Of a stretch of 49,948 nucleotides of DNA, positions 1 through 9,028 are shown piece by piece. Positions within the stretch are counted from its first letter, which is position 1; each line of letters begins with the position of its first letter. The DNA comes from Dethiobacter sp. (GTDB lineage Bacteria; Bacillota; Dethiobacteria; Dethiobacterales; Dethiobacteraceae). Where the stretch lies: assembly GCA_018335875.1 (NCBI GenBank), contig JAGXRN010000055.1, positions 1-49,948 on the forward strand, given 5' to 3'. The notes beneath the pieces were generated by a model. It was not told the DNA's origin. It saw only the letters and a list, made by a program, of their open reading frames with translations, and ran no database searches. A program made the position numbers and the translations under genes.

Positions 1-237
1 AGCATGAGTGCTAAGGGAGACTGCTATGATAATGCCTGCATGGAATCATTTTTTGCCACATTGAAGAAGGACCTGGTTCATAGAAGGCGCTTTAAAACCC
101 GGGAAGAGGCTAAAATCGCTATCATCAACTATATAGAAACCTGGTATAACTCCAGAAGATCCCACAGCAGCTTAGGTTATATGTCGCCTATGGAATATGA
201 AAGATATCATAGCCAGGATCACTTTAAAGCAGCTTAA
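1..237 (+). mobile_element. IS3-family transposase (OrfB), C-terminal part
   Basis: The reading frame is open from the first base of the window, so this is the tail of a longer gene cut by the window edge. It carries the last catalytic block of the DDE integrase core of IS3/IS150-type OrfB: DNACMESFF (the catalytic Glu), then the basic helix and the closing NSRRSHSSLGYMSP motif. In the family this domain joins two DNA ends through a divalent-metal site. Only about 78 residues are visible, so intactness cannot be judged. It sits just upstream of a shortened helicase gene, which suggests that the insertion damaged the defence island. Confidence 0.9.
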
Positions 238-542
238 CAGTCGTGGGTTGCCGCCCATGTCATCGGCGGTCAAGGGCCGGCCCAAGCCGGGCGGAGCTTT
301 ACCCTTGACGGCCTCACAACCCCCATACCCTATTGTCATCCCGTCATGTCAATCATGGCGGGCTGCCTCCCGGCGAGGGTGGGTGTGGGCAGAGCCCACG
401 AGAAATCAAACTTATGTAAAATTCTAAGAGAATCAGAGAATGGAGCACTTATTCGTGTCCAGCTGGGCTGTGCCACTCCAGTTTTACAACCGCAGACATT
501 GGTTGCGAGCGTGGAAATAATATTATAAACCCTGTCAATAAG
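238..542. other. IS flank and intergenic sequence, no supported gene
   Basis: This stretch between the transposase stop and the helicase start holds two short overlapping open frames with no recognisable protein features. An 8-bp inverted repeat (GTCAAGGG at 269-276, CCCTTGAC at 302-309) brackets a GC-rich segment and is probably the structured 3' end of the IS. No convincing promoter for the downstream operon was seen. The exact IS boundary cannot be fixed because the other end lies outside the window. Confidence 0.5.
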
Positions 543-3284
543 ATGTTCGCGCCTTTGTCAGGCGAGTACATTCGTATGTTCGATCAAATATGGAACGACA
601 AGAACCTGCTTGAAGATGTTACCGATCAGGTCGTCGACGGTATTACCGCTGCATACAACGAAAACTCTCCTGAATTTGTATATTTTGTTGCACTTTATAA
701 TATTTTCAATGAGTTTCTTGAAGACATCTCCGAGGACGTGTTGCCAAATGAGGCGACAGGTTTTAAGGAAACAAAAATATGGAACAAGCTGTACGACTTC
801 CAAAAGGATGCAACCCTTGCAATTATAAATAAACTTGAAAAGTTCAATGGATGCATACTTGCTGACAGTGTTGGTCTTGGAAAGACATTTACCGCACTTT
901 CAGTTATCAAGTACTATGAATTACGCAACCGTATGGTGCTCGTGCTTTGCCCGAAGAAGTTGGGTGACAATTGGCATACATTTAAGGAGAACTACCTGAA
1001 CAATCCGATAGCAGGTGACCGCCTTCGCTATGATGTCCTTTACCATACAGATTTGTCAAGGGAACGAGGTTTTTCAGATGGCATCGACCTTTCTAAACTG
1101 AATTGGGGCAACTACGACCTTGTAGTCATCGACGAAAGCCATAACTTCCGTAATGGTGGAGACTATTCAGGAAGAGGAGATGACAAACGTGAAAACCGCT
1201 ATCTCCAATTGTTAAACAAGGTAATCCGCAAGGGCGTGAAGACAAAAGTTCTCATGCTTTCGGCAACGCCTGTGAATAACGGCTTTTCCGATCTTAGGCA
1301 TCAGCTTGCACTTGCATATGAAGGCAATCCCATGCTAATAAATGAAAAACTCGACACTGCGAAGCCGATTGACGTTATCTTCCGAAACGCCCAGACTGCC
1401 TTTAACAAGTGGAGTAAACTCAAACCTGAAGAGCGAACGACTGAGGAATTGTTGAGCTCTCTTGATTTTGACTTTTTTACGATGCTTGATAGTGTAACGA
1501 TTGCCCGTTCGCGTAAGCATATTGAAAAATACTACAACATGGCTGAAATAGGCAAATTCCCTGAAAGAATGAAGCCACTCCTGCTACGCCCGAGGTTGAC
1601 TGACCTCGAATCGGCAATAGACTACGATGAGATTTACGATCAATTAATGAAGCTGAACCTCGCCATCTACATTCCGACCGACTTCCTGCTTGAAAGCCGA
1701 AGGGCTAAATATATAGATCCAAGTAAGAACATTGATCGTGCCGGACGAGAAATCGGTATCCGTCGTTTGATGTGTATCAACCTCCTGAAACGGCTTGAAA
1801 GTTCGGTCTACTCCTTCCGCATTACGCTTGGTCGTGTTAGGAATTTGATCAACAGCACAATTGCTGATATCGACGATTATGTGAGTGGAACACAGCGAAT
1901 GATCAACATGCAAGAATTTTCAGGGGACGACTTCGACAGTGATGACAGCAACACTGACTTCTTTGAGAGCACAGTCAAAAAGTTGGACATCGACCTCGCT
2001 GACATGGACTATATTTCATGGCGGGCCAAACTTGCCGAAGATTCTGAAATCCTGGAACTGTTAATGATTTTGATAGAGGACATCACGCCCGATCATGACA
2101 CTAAACTACAAACGCTGTTTCAGCTAATAGCTGATAAAATCCAGCACCCGTTCAATCCAGGCAATAAGAAGATTTTGCTTTTCTCAGCGTTTTCTGATAC
2201 GGTAGATTACCTTTATAGAGAGGTCGCTCCGATCGTTAAGGAGAAGTATGGTCTTGACACCGCGATGATAACTGGCACGACCGATGGAAGGACGACTGTT
2301 AAGCTAAAGCGTGCTGATCTGAATACAATCCTAACGTTGTTCTCGCCAATGTCCAAAGACAAAAAGCTGTTGATGCCAGACGATCCTGCCGAAATCGACA
2401 TTCTGATTGCGACTGACTGTATATCGGAAGGTCAAAATCTGCAAGACTGCGACTACTGTGTCAACTACGACATCCATTGGAACCCAGTTCGTATCATTCA
2501 ACGGTTTGGACGTATTGATCGTATCGGAAGCCGTAATGACAAGATACAACTTGTGAATTTTTGGCCTAACATCGACCTTGATAAGTACCTTGAACTTAAA
2601 GGACGTGTGGAAACCCGTATGAAGGCTACCGTTATGACATCAACGGGAGATGACAACCCCATCGACCCTGAAGAATTAGGTGACCTCGAATACCGTAAGG
2701 CACAGCTTGAAAAGCTACAGAACGAGGTCGTTGACATTGAGGAAATGCAGTCTGGTGTTTCGATTATGGATTTAGGGCTGAATGAATTTCGGCTCGACTT
2801 GCTCGAATACGTTAAGAACCACGGGGAACTAGACAATACCCCGTTCGGTCTTCACACAGTGGTGGCAGGCAACGGCGAATCGCCCAACGGCACGATATTC
2901 ATACTTAAGAACAGGAACACCAAAATAAACGGCAAAAATCAGAACCAACTGCACCCCTTCTATATGGTCTACGTTCGAGAAGGTTCGGTAATTCATATAG
3001 ACCACCTGCAGCCAAAGAAACTACTCGATACTTTCCGGCAACTTTGTAAAGGTAAGGATAAGCCCGAAGTGGAATTGTGCAGGCTGTTCAACGCCGAGAC
3101 AAAGGATGGCAGAAATATGCGGCACTACTCTGACCTGCTCTACTTTGCCGTGAAGTCCGTTGTAGATTTAAACGAGGACGATTCCATAGATAGCTTTCTT
3201 TTAGGAAAGCAAATTTCCCTTGCCGCGAACACAATCGATGGATTAGATGATTTCGAACTGGTCTGTTTCGTGGCTGTAAAGTGA
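543..3284 (+). CDS. SNF2-type helicase, probably N-terminally truncated
   Basis: This is a superfamily 2 DNA translocase. Visible motifs are Walker A (LADSVGLGKT, about residue 105), DESH (about 195), SATP (about 240) and motif VI QRFGRIDRIGS (about 652). It is 913 aa long. From family knowledge, relatives next to DUF4391 and type III Mod/Res genes often start with a phospholipase D-like domain that ends in a stretch like FDQIWNDKN. Here that stretch lies at residues 12-21, almost at the start, so the N-terminal domain is probably missing. The start has no good ribosome binding site and an IS3 fragment lies upstream, which fits a 5' truncation. The next gene starts within 15 bases of the stop, so the two are likely co-transcribed. 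The role is probably DNA translocation or remodelling in defence; the exact function is inferred. Confidence 0.85.
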   Translation: MFAPLSGEYIRMFDQIWNDKNLLEDVTDQVVDGITAAYNENSPEFVYFVALYNIFNEFLEDISEDVLPNEATGFKETKIWNKLYDFQKDATLAIINKLEKFNGCILADSVGLGKTFTALSVIKYYELRNRMVLVLCPKKLGDNWHTFKENYLNNPIAGDRLRYDVLYHTDLSRERGFSDGIDLSKLNWGNYDLVVIDESHNFRNGGDYSGRGDDKRENRYLQLLNKVIRKGVKTKVLMLSATPVNNGFSDLRHQLALAYEGNPMLINEKLDTAKPIDVIFRNAQTAFNKWSKLKPEERTTEELLSSLDFDFFTMLDSVTIARSRKHIEKYYNMAEIGKFPERMKPLLLRPRLTDLESAIDYDEIYDQLMKLNLAIYIPTDFLLESRRAKYIDPSKNIDRAGREIGIRRLMCINLLKRLESSVYSFRITLGRVRNLINSTIADIDDYVSGTQRMINMQEFSGDDFDSDDSNTDFFESTVKKLDIDLADMDYISWRAKLAEDSEILELLMILIEDITPDHDTKLQTLFQLIADKIQHPFNPGNKKILLFSAFSDTVDYLYREVAPIVKEKYGLDTAMITGTTDGRTTVKLKRADLNTILTLFSPMSKDKKLLMPDDPAEIDILIATDCISEGQNLQDCDYCVNYDIHWNPVRIIQRFGRIDRIGSRNDKIQLVNFWPNIDLDKYLELKGRVETRMKATVMTSTGDDNPIDPEELGDLEYRKAQLEKLQNEVVDIEEMQSGVSIMDLGLNEFRLDLLEYVKNHGELDNTPFGLHTVVAGNGESPNGTIFILKNRNTKINGKNQNQLHPFYMVYVREGSVIHIDHLQPKKLLDTFRQLCKGKDKPEVELCRLFNAETKDGRNMRHYSDLLYFAVKSVVDLNEDDSIDSFLLGKQISLAANTIDGLDDFELVCFVAVK

Positions 3285-3294
3285 GGTGGTTTGT

Positions 3295-3912
3295 ATGTTA
3301 GGTCTGCCAAAGGCAACTGAGCTTGCAAAAGCCCTTCCCAAGAAGGCGATATTCGATAGGTTTAAGCCGTCGCCGATCGACCGCAAGCTTTTTGACGATC
3401 AGATAAACCGCCTATCGATTGTGGCGGAAATCTCGCCGCAGACAGTGGCTATTAAGGCAAGCGCAGACGTTTCGGCGGTTTACGTTGTTCTGGTCACGCT
3501 GAAGACTGTAGAGTGTGACAAGAAGAACATTTCACTTTTGTCGAAGCTGATTGACCAACGGATGCTGTTTGTGCTTCAATTCGGTGATACGGCGCGGCTC
3601 GCTGTTTACCGCGCTGAAAAGGTGCTTATTTCCGAAAGCAAGCCCCTTAGCGAATGGAAACTCTCCTTAAGCGGACTTGATCTCAAAGCAATATGGGAGA
3701 ATGTCATCGCGCAGATTGGCGGCATTGACCTTACAGGCGGTGTAGACCTTGACGCGACCATAGCCGAGAATAGCCGCAAAGAGATGTTACAGAAACAAAT
3801 AGCCGCCCTTCAAAAGAAAGCAATGACCGAACGCCAACCCCGTAGGAAGTGGGAGTTTGCTGAGGAGATAAGAAAATTGAAGCTAGAATTAGGAGGAGAA
3901 TCCAATGAATAA
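3295..3912 (+). CDS. DUF4391 family protein
   Basis: A 205-aa protein starting MLGLPKATEL, matching the usual beginning of DUF4391 proteins. These are small proteins of unknown biochemistry found beside type III restriction-modification genes. ATG at 3295 is preferred over GTG at 3286 because GAGGTGG at 3283-3289 sits at the right distance. The last 45 or so residues are a charged, probably coiled helix rich in Lys, Glu and Gln. The gene lies between the SNF2 helicase and Mod and overlaps the Mod start by 8 bases, so translation is likely coupled. No catalytic motif is visible; a bridging role between helicase and methylase is a guess from position and the coiled tail. Confidence 0.8.
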   Translation: MLGLPKATELAKALPKKAIFDRFKPSPIDRKLFDDQINRLSIVAEISPQTVAIKASADVSAVYVVLVTLKTVECDKKNISLLSKLIDQRMLFVLQFGDTARLAVYRAEKVLISESKPLSEWKLSLSGLDLKAIWENVIAQIGGIDLTGGVDLDATIAENSRKEMLQKQIAALQKKAMTERQPRRKWEFAEEIRKLKLELGGESNE

Positions 3913-5848
3913 TGCTGAAAAACTCGCAATGTGTACACCATCCAATGCGGATACGAACTTTGCTGCCCTGGCAGAATTGTTCCCAAATGCTGTAACAGAA
4001 ACTATAGATGAGAACGGTGCGGTCGTCCGTGCCATCGACAAGGATGTACTGGCACAGGAAATCAACGCCTATGTCGTGGAAGGACGAGAAGAGCGATACC
4101 AGTTTACCTGGCCGGATAAGCGTAAAAGCATATTGCTTGCCAATTCACCGATTGCCGCCGCTTTGCGCCCCTGCCGCGAGGAAAGTGTGGACTTTGACAC
4201 GACCGAAAATCTCTACATAGAGGGCGACAACCTTGACGTGTTGAAACTCCTGCGCGAAACCTATCTGAACAGGGTAAAAATGATATACATCGACCCGCCG
4301 TATAACACAGGAAACGATTTCATTTATGAAGATGATTTTTCTGAGAATGCAAATGAGTTTCTGCGCCGCGACGGGCAATTTGATGAGCTAGGAAACAGGC
4401 TCTCGCCTAACCTCAACAGCAATGGACGGTTTCACACCGATTGGTTGAATATGATTTACCCGCGTCTCCGCATTGCAAAAGACTTGCTTAAGGACGACGG
4501 TGCGATTTTTATAAGCTGCGACGATAACGAAGTTAATAATCTCCGGAAAATCTGCGACGATATTTTTGGCTCAAGTAATTTCATTGCCCAAGTTATTGTG
4601 CAGACAAACCCTCGTGGCAGAACTTTCGACAGATTCATAGCAAAGACGCATGAGTACGTTGTTGTATACTCGAAAAATATTGAGTTCGACGCTTTACGGG
4701 AAATTCCTAAAGACGAAAAGGCTATAGCAGGTTATCAAAAAGAGGATGGAAACGGCAAATATCGTTTGTTGGAATTAAGGAACAGGAATCCAGTGTTCAA
4801 TCGCACGAATCGTCCATTAATGTTCTATCCGTTCTATGCAGACCCTGACAAACTGGATGTTTCCCTAATACCTACGGAAAGGCACACCGTTGAGATATAT
4901 CCCCGCAACTCCGAGGGAGTCGATGGTTGTTGGACATGGGGACTCGAAAAAGCCACAAACGAGATAAACCTTTTGGTTGCGAATCTTGCCAATACAGGCA
5001 AGTGGAGTGTGTTTAGAAAAGACTACTTGGAAGGTACAAGTCTATACACTAAAGCGAAAGGTCTATGGCTTGAAAAAGAAATGAACCATGAAAACGGAAA
5101 GGAAATGGTCAGGGAGTTGTTCGGGGTGACCCCGTTTGACTTCCCGAAATCTGTAGACTATATTAAGAAATGTCTGTTATTAGGTACGTCCTCTTATGCG
5201 GATGATATCATCCTCGACTTTTTCTCCGGCTCCGCCACGACCGCCCATGCTGTTATGCAACTAAACGCCGAGGACGGCGGCAAGCGCAAGTTCATTATGG
5301 TGCAATTGCCTGAGGTCTGTGCTGAGGGGACGGAAGCCGCCAAAGCGGGCTACTCCACCATCTGTGAAATCGGCAAGGAACGCATTCGCCGTTCCGGCGT
5401 GAAGATCAAAGCGGATAGCCCACTGACGACAGGCAACCTTGACGTGGGCTTCCGCGCCCTCAAGCTTGACAGCAGCAACATGAAAGACGTGTACTACACG
5501 CCCGAAGAGTTTCTGACAATGGCTCAGAAGCAGCAAAGTCTTTTCGGCTTTATGGATAATATTAAGGAGGACCGCTCGGACGAGGACTTACTTTTCCAAG
5601 TGATGCTCGATCTTGGCATTCCGCTTTCGGCGAAAATCACGCAGAATAGCGATGTATTCTCGGTCAACGATAACTACCTGATTGCCTGCTTCAAACAGGT
5701 TGATACTGATCTCATTACGGAAATAGCTAAGAAGAAGCCTTACTATGCCGTGTTCCGCGACAGTAGCTTCGCAAACGACAGTGCGATGGTCAACTTCGAG
5801 CAAGTGTTTGCAACCTACAGCCCAAATACAGTAAGGAGGGTGCTGTAA
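3905..5848 (+). CDS. mod: Type III restriction-modification methylase subunit (Mod)
   Basis: A 647-aa DNA adenine N6-methyltransferase of the type III Mod kind. The catalytic DPPYNTG motif is near residue 129 and the AdoMet-binding DFFSGSATTAHAV motif near 437. DPPY before FxGxG is the beta-class order. The central part would hold the target recognition domain, which sets the short asymmetric site; the site cannot be read from sequence. Mod alone methylates, and with Res it forms the restriction complex. AGGAGGA at 3890-3896 supports the ATG. The stop at 5846-5848 directly abuts the Res ATG. The gene looks complete and undamaged. Confidence 0.95.
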   Translation: MNNAEKLAMCTPSNADTNFAALAELFPNAVTETIDENGAVVRAIDKDVLAQEINAYVVEGREERYQFTWPDKRKSILLANSPIAAALRPCREESVDFDTTENLYIEGDNLDVLKLLRETYLNRVKMIYIDPPYNTGNDFIYEDDFSENANEFLRRDGQFDELGNRLSPNLNSNGRFHTDWLNMIYPRLRIAKDLLKDDGAIFISCDDNEVNNLRKICDDIFGSSNFIAQVIVQTNPRGRTFDRFIAKTHEYVVVYSKNIEFDALREIPKDEKAIAGYQKEDGNGKYRLLELRNRNPVFNRTNRPLMFYPFYADPDKLDVSLIPTERHTVEIYPRNSEGVDGCWTWGLEKATNEINLLVANLANTGKWSVFRKDYLEGTSLYTKAKGLWLEKEMNHENGKEMVRELFGVTPFDFPKSVDYIKKCLLLGTSSYADDIILDFFSGSATTAHAVMQLNAEDGGKRKFIMVQLPEVCAEGTEAAKAGYSTICEIGKERIRRSGVKIKADSPLTTGNLDVGFRALKLDSSNMKDVYYTPEEFLTMAQKQQSLFGFMDNIKEDRSDEDLLFQVMLDLGIPLSAKITQNSDVFSVNDNYLIACFKQVDTDLITEIAKKKPYYAVFRDSSFANDSAMVNFEQVFATYSPNTVRRVL

Positions 5849-8800
5849 ATGAAATTTCAATTTAAGATACAGCCTTTCCAGACGGAAGCCGCAGAAAGTG
5901 TCGTACGTGTGTTCGCGGGGCAGCCGAATGTTGGCCAGTCCAAATTCCGCCGAGACATCGGTAGCGAGAAACGACTAAGTGAAGACGAAAGAACAGCGCG
6001 TAGAGGATTTATGCCAATCTCTTATTCAGCCTTGTCTGTTGAGGAAAAGCGACTTGTCGAGGAGGAATATGAGACCGCCTACCGCAACGAAAACGTGCAA
6101 CTCTCAAAAGAACAGTTGTTGAAAAATATTCACGCCGTTCAGACGGCAAACAATATTAAGTATTCCACCGACATAGCTGCTGGTCTTGGAGCGGTATCGC
6201 TTGACGTGGAGATGGAAACCGGAACTGGAAAGACTTATGTCTACATTAAGACTATGTTCGAACTCCATAAGGCATATGGGTGGTCCAAATTCATCGTGGT
6301 CGTACCGAGTATTGCCATCCGCGAAGGCGTGAAGAAGTCCTTTGAAATGCTGGAAGACCACTTTATGCAAATATACGGACTTAAAGCACGCCATTTTATT
6401 TACAATTCTTCGAATCTTCACCAGCTTGATGAGTTTTCACAGAATAGTGGCATCAATGTAATGATTATCAACACACAGGCGTTTAATACTACGATGAATG
6501 AAGAAAAGAGCATTGAGGGCAGGAGCGGCAATGAGGCAGCGAGGATAATCTACACGAAGCGCGACGAGTTTGGCAGCCGTCGACCGATCGACGTTATTAA
6601 GGCGAACCGTCCGATCATCATTTTCGACGAGCCACAGAAGATGGGCGGAACGGCGACACAGAACGCCCTGAAAAAGAACTTCGCGCCACTGTTCTCGCTA
6701 AACTATTCGGCAACACACAAGACGAGCCACAATCTTGTTTATGTCCTTGATGCGCTGGACGCATTCAAGAAGAAGCTGGTTAAAAAAATAGAGGTCAAGG
6801 GATTCGAACTAAAGAATCTCGGAGGCACAAATCGTTATATGTACCTTGCCGCCATTGTAATTGATAAAAAGAAGCCGCCCCGTGCCCGGTTGGAATTTGA
6901 AGTCAGCCGTGTAGCGGGTTCACCAAAGAGAGAAACGCACCTACTTGAAGTAGGCGACAGTCTTTATACCGCTTCAAAGGGATTAGAGGAATACAGAGGA
7001 ATCTCCATCGCCGAAATTGACCCGATACGCGCAACGGTCACGTTTTCGAATGGTGATAGTCTAGCTGCTGGTGAAGCAAGCGGAAACGTCAACGAGGAGG
7101 ACATTCGCCGTATTCAAATCCGTGAAACAATCAATTCCCATTTTGACAAGGAGGAAAAACTATTTGAGCAAGGCATCAAGTGCCTATCGCTCTTCTTCAT
7201 TGATGAGGTGGCGAAGTATCGACAGTACAGTGACGACGGTGAGGAAATACTTGGTGAATACGGACGCATCTTTGAAGAGGAATATACTGCCGCACTGAAC
7301 GAACGGCTAACATTTTTTCCAACGGCATATCAATCCTATTTGCGTGGTATTGAGACAAATGATACGCATCGGGGATATTTTTCTATAGACAAGAAAGGTC
7401 GCGCTGTGAATAGCACAGTCAAGCGCGGCTCCGAGGGATCCGATGACATATCTGCTTATGACCTTATTCTCAAAAACAAGGAGAGGTTACTTTCTTTTGA
7501 AGAGCCGACAAGGTTTATCTTTTCTCACTCAGCTTTGCGCGAAGGGTGGGATAATCCCAACGTCTTCCAGATATGTACCCTGAAACACTCTGACAACGCT
7601 ACGGCAAAGAGGCAGGAAGTCGGACGCGGTTTGCGCCTGTGCGTGAATAGCCTTGGCGAGCGTCAGGACTTGGAGGCTTGTGGTGAATCCCTCGTTCAGA
7701 GTGTGAATATGCTAACCGTTGTTGCAAGTGAAAGCTATGCAGGCTTTGTTGCTGATTTGCAGAGTGAGATTAAGTCAGACCTATACGAGCGCCCAACAAA
7801 GGCAAGTGTGGAATATTTCTCCGGCAGGACAATTTATCTCAGCGACGAGCAAACACATACACTCACAGTTGCAGAAGCCACAGCAGTCTATAATTATCTA
7901 GTCCGCAATGATTATGTTGACGACAATGGCGGTGTAACAGACAACTATCGAGCCGCGGCTGAAACAGGAAGCTTCGCACCGATGAAGCCTGAACTTGCTC
8001 ATCTTGGCGAGAGCGTCCACAAACTGGTACAGGCTATATTTGATCCACGCGTTCTCAAAGATATGGCGGGTAATGGTCACGACACGAAGGTTAAAGATAA
8101 CCCGCTGAACAAGAATTGGAAGGACTTCAAGGAACTCTGGGAGCGCATTAATAAGAAATACGCCTACACCGTTGAATTCGACGGCGATGAACTCATTAAT
8201 AAGTCAATTGCAGCGATCAACACAGAGTTGAAAGTCGCTCGCCTGTCATACACCCTCACCAAAGGGTCGCAGGAAGGCACGGATTTCAATGTGGAGCGCA
8301 CCGAAACAAAGAAACTCGACAGAGCGCAGGGCGGTCTTGCGACTTATGATATTATCGGTAAGATCTCCGATGGCACGAACCTTACGCGAAGGACAGTTAC
8401 AGCTATCCTTGAAGGCATGGCAAAAGAAAAACTCTGGTTATTCCGTGAGAACCCAGAAGAGTTTATCGCCAAAGTAGTCGTCATCATAAACAAACAAAAA
8501 GCTTCAGTGGTTGTTGAGCATATCACTTATGCTCCGAGTGCAGAAGAACCCTATACGCAAGATATTTTTAATATGAGCCGCTCCTCAGAAGAGTATTCTA
8601 AGGCATTCAGGGCGAAGCATGCCATACAGGACTATATATTTACGGATGGATCTGCAACTAACAGCGTGGAGCGTCGATTTGCCGAAGACTTGGACGTAGC
8701 CGACGAGGTAATTGTATACGCCAAGTTACCGAGGGGACCACGTGGCTTCTATATACCGACACCTGTGGGCAACTATTCTCCAGACTGGGCAATTTCGTTC

Positions 8801-8995
8801 AAGAAAGGCGCTGTGAAGCATATCTTCTTCATTGCTGAAACAAAAGGGTCGATGGACAGCCTCGAACTCCGTCCGATTGAACAGGCAAAGATTTCTTGTG
8901 CCAAGAAGCTGTTCAACGAAATTAGCACAACCGGCGTTAAGTACCACGATGTGGACAGTTATTCGAGTCTACTCACGGTGATGGAGACGCTATAG
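5849..8995 (+). CDS. res: Type III restriction endonuclease subunit (Res)
   Basis: A 1048-aa helicase-nuclease. Walker A METGTGKT is near residue 122 and a DEAD-box variant FDEPQKMGG near 259. The SF2 motor continues through REGWDNPNVFQ and a QEVGRGLRL motif VI. The C-terminus holds a PD-(D/E)XK nuclease: SPDW near 975 and AETKG about 20 residues later. In type III systems Res translocates or diffuses along DNA from Mod-bound sites and cuts when two complexes meet. It is co-directional with mod and starts on the base after the mod stop. All key nuclease and motor residues appear intact, so the enzyme could be active even if the SNF2 helicase is crippled. Confidence 0.95.
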   Translation: MKFQFKIQPFQTEAAESVVRVFAGQPNVGQSKFRRDIGSEKRLSEDERTARRGFMPISYSALSVEEKRLVEEEYETAYRNENVQLSKEQLLKNIHAVQTANNIKYSTDIAAGLGAVSLDVEMETGTGKTYVYIKTMFELHKAYGWSKFIVVVPSIAIREGVKKSFEMLEDHFMQIYGLKARHFIYNSSNLHQLDEFSQNSGINVMIINTQAFNTTMNEEKSIEGRSGNEAARIIYTKRDEFGSRRPIDVIKANRPIIIFDEPQKMGGTATQNALKKNFAPLFSLNYSATHKTSHNLVYVLDALDAFKKKLVKKIEVKGFELKNLGGTNRYMYLAAIVIDKKKPPRARLEFEVSRVAGSPKRETHLLEVGDSLYTASKGLEEYRGISIAEIDPIRATVTFSNGDSLAAGEASGNVNEEDIRRIQIRETINSHFDKEEKLFEQGIKCLSLFFIDEVAKYRQYSDDGEEILGEYGRIFEEEYTAALNERLTFFPTAYQSYLRGIETNDTHRGYFSIDKKGRAVNSTVKRGSEGSDDISAYDLILKNKERLLSFEEPTRFIFSHSALREGWDNPNVFQICTLKHSDNATAKRQEVGRGLRLCVNSLGERQDLEACGESLVQSVNMLTVVASESYAGFVADLQSEIKSDLYERPTKASVEYFSGRTIYLSDEQTHTLTVAEATAVYNYLVRNDYVDDNGGVTDNYRAAAETGSFAPMKPELAHLGESVHKLVQAIFDPRVLKDMAGNGHDTKVKDNPLNKNWKDFKELWERINKKYAYTVEFDGDELINKSIAAINTELKVARLSYTLTKGSQEGTDFNVERTETKKLDRAQGGLATYDIIGKISDGTNLTRRTVTAILEGMAKEKLWLFRENPEEFIAKVVVIINKQKASVVVEHITYAPSAEEPYTQDIFNMSRSSEEYSKAFRAKHAIQDYIFTDGSATNSVERRFAEDLDVADEVIVYAKLPRGPRGFYIPTPVGNYSPDWAISFKKGAVKHIFFIAETKGSMDSLELRPIEQAKISCAKKLFNEISTTGVKYHDVDSYSSLLTVMETL

Positions 8996-9028
8996 ATTAA
9001 ATAATTTGCTTTCAGGGAGGGCTGAATA

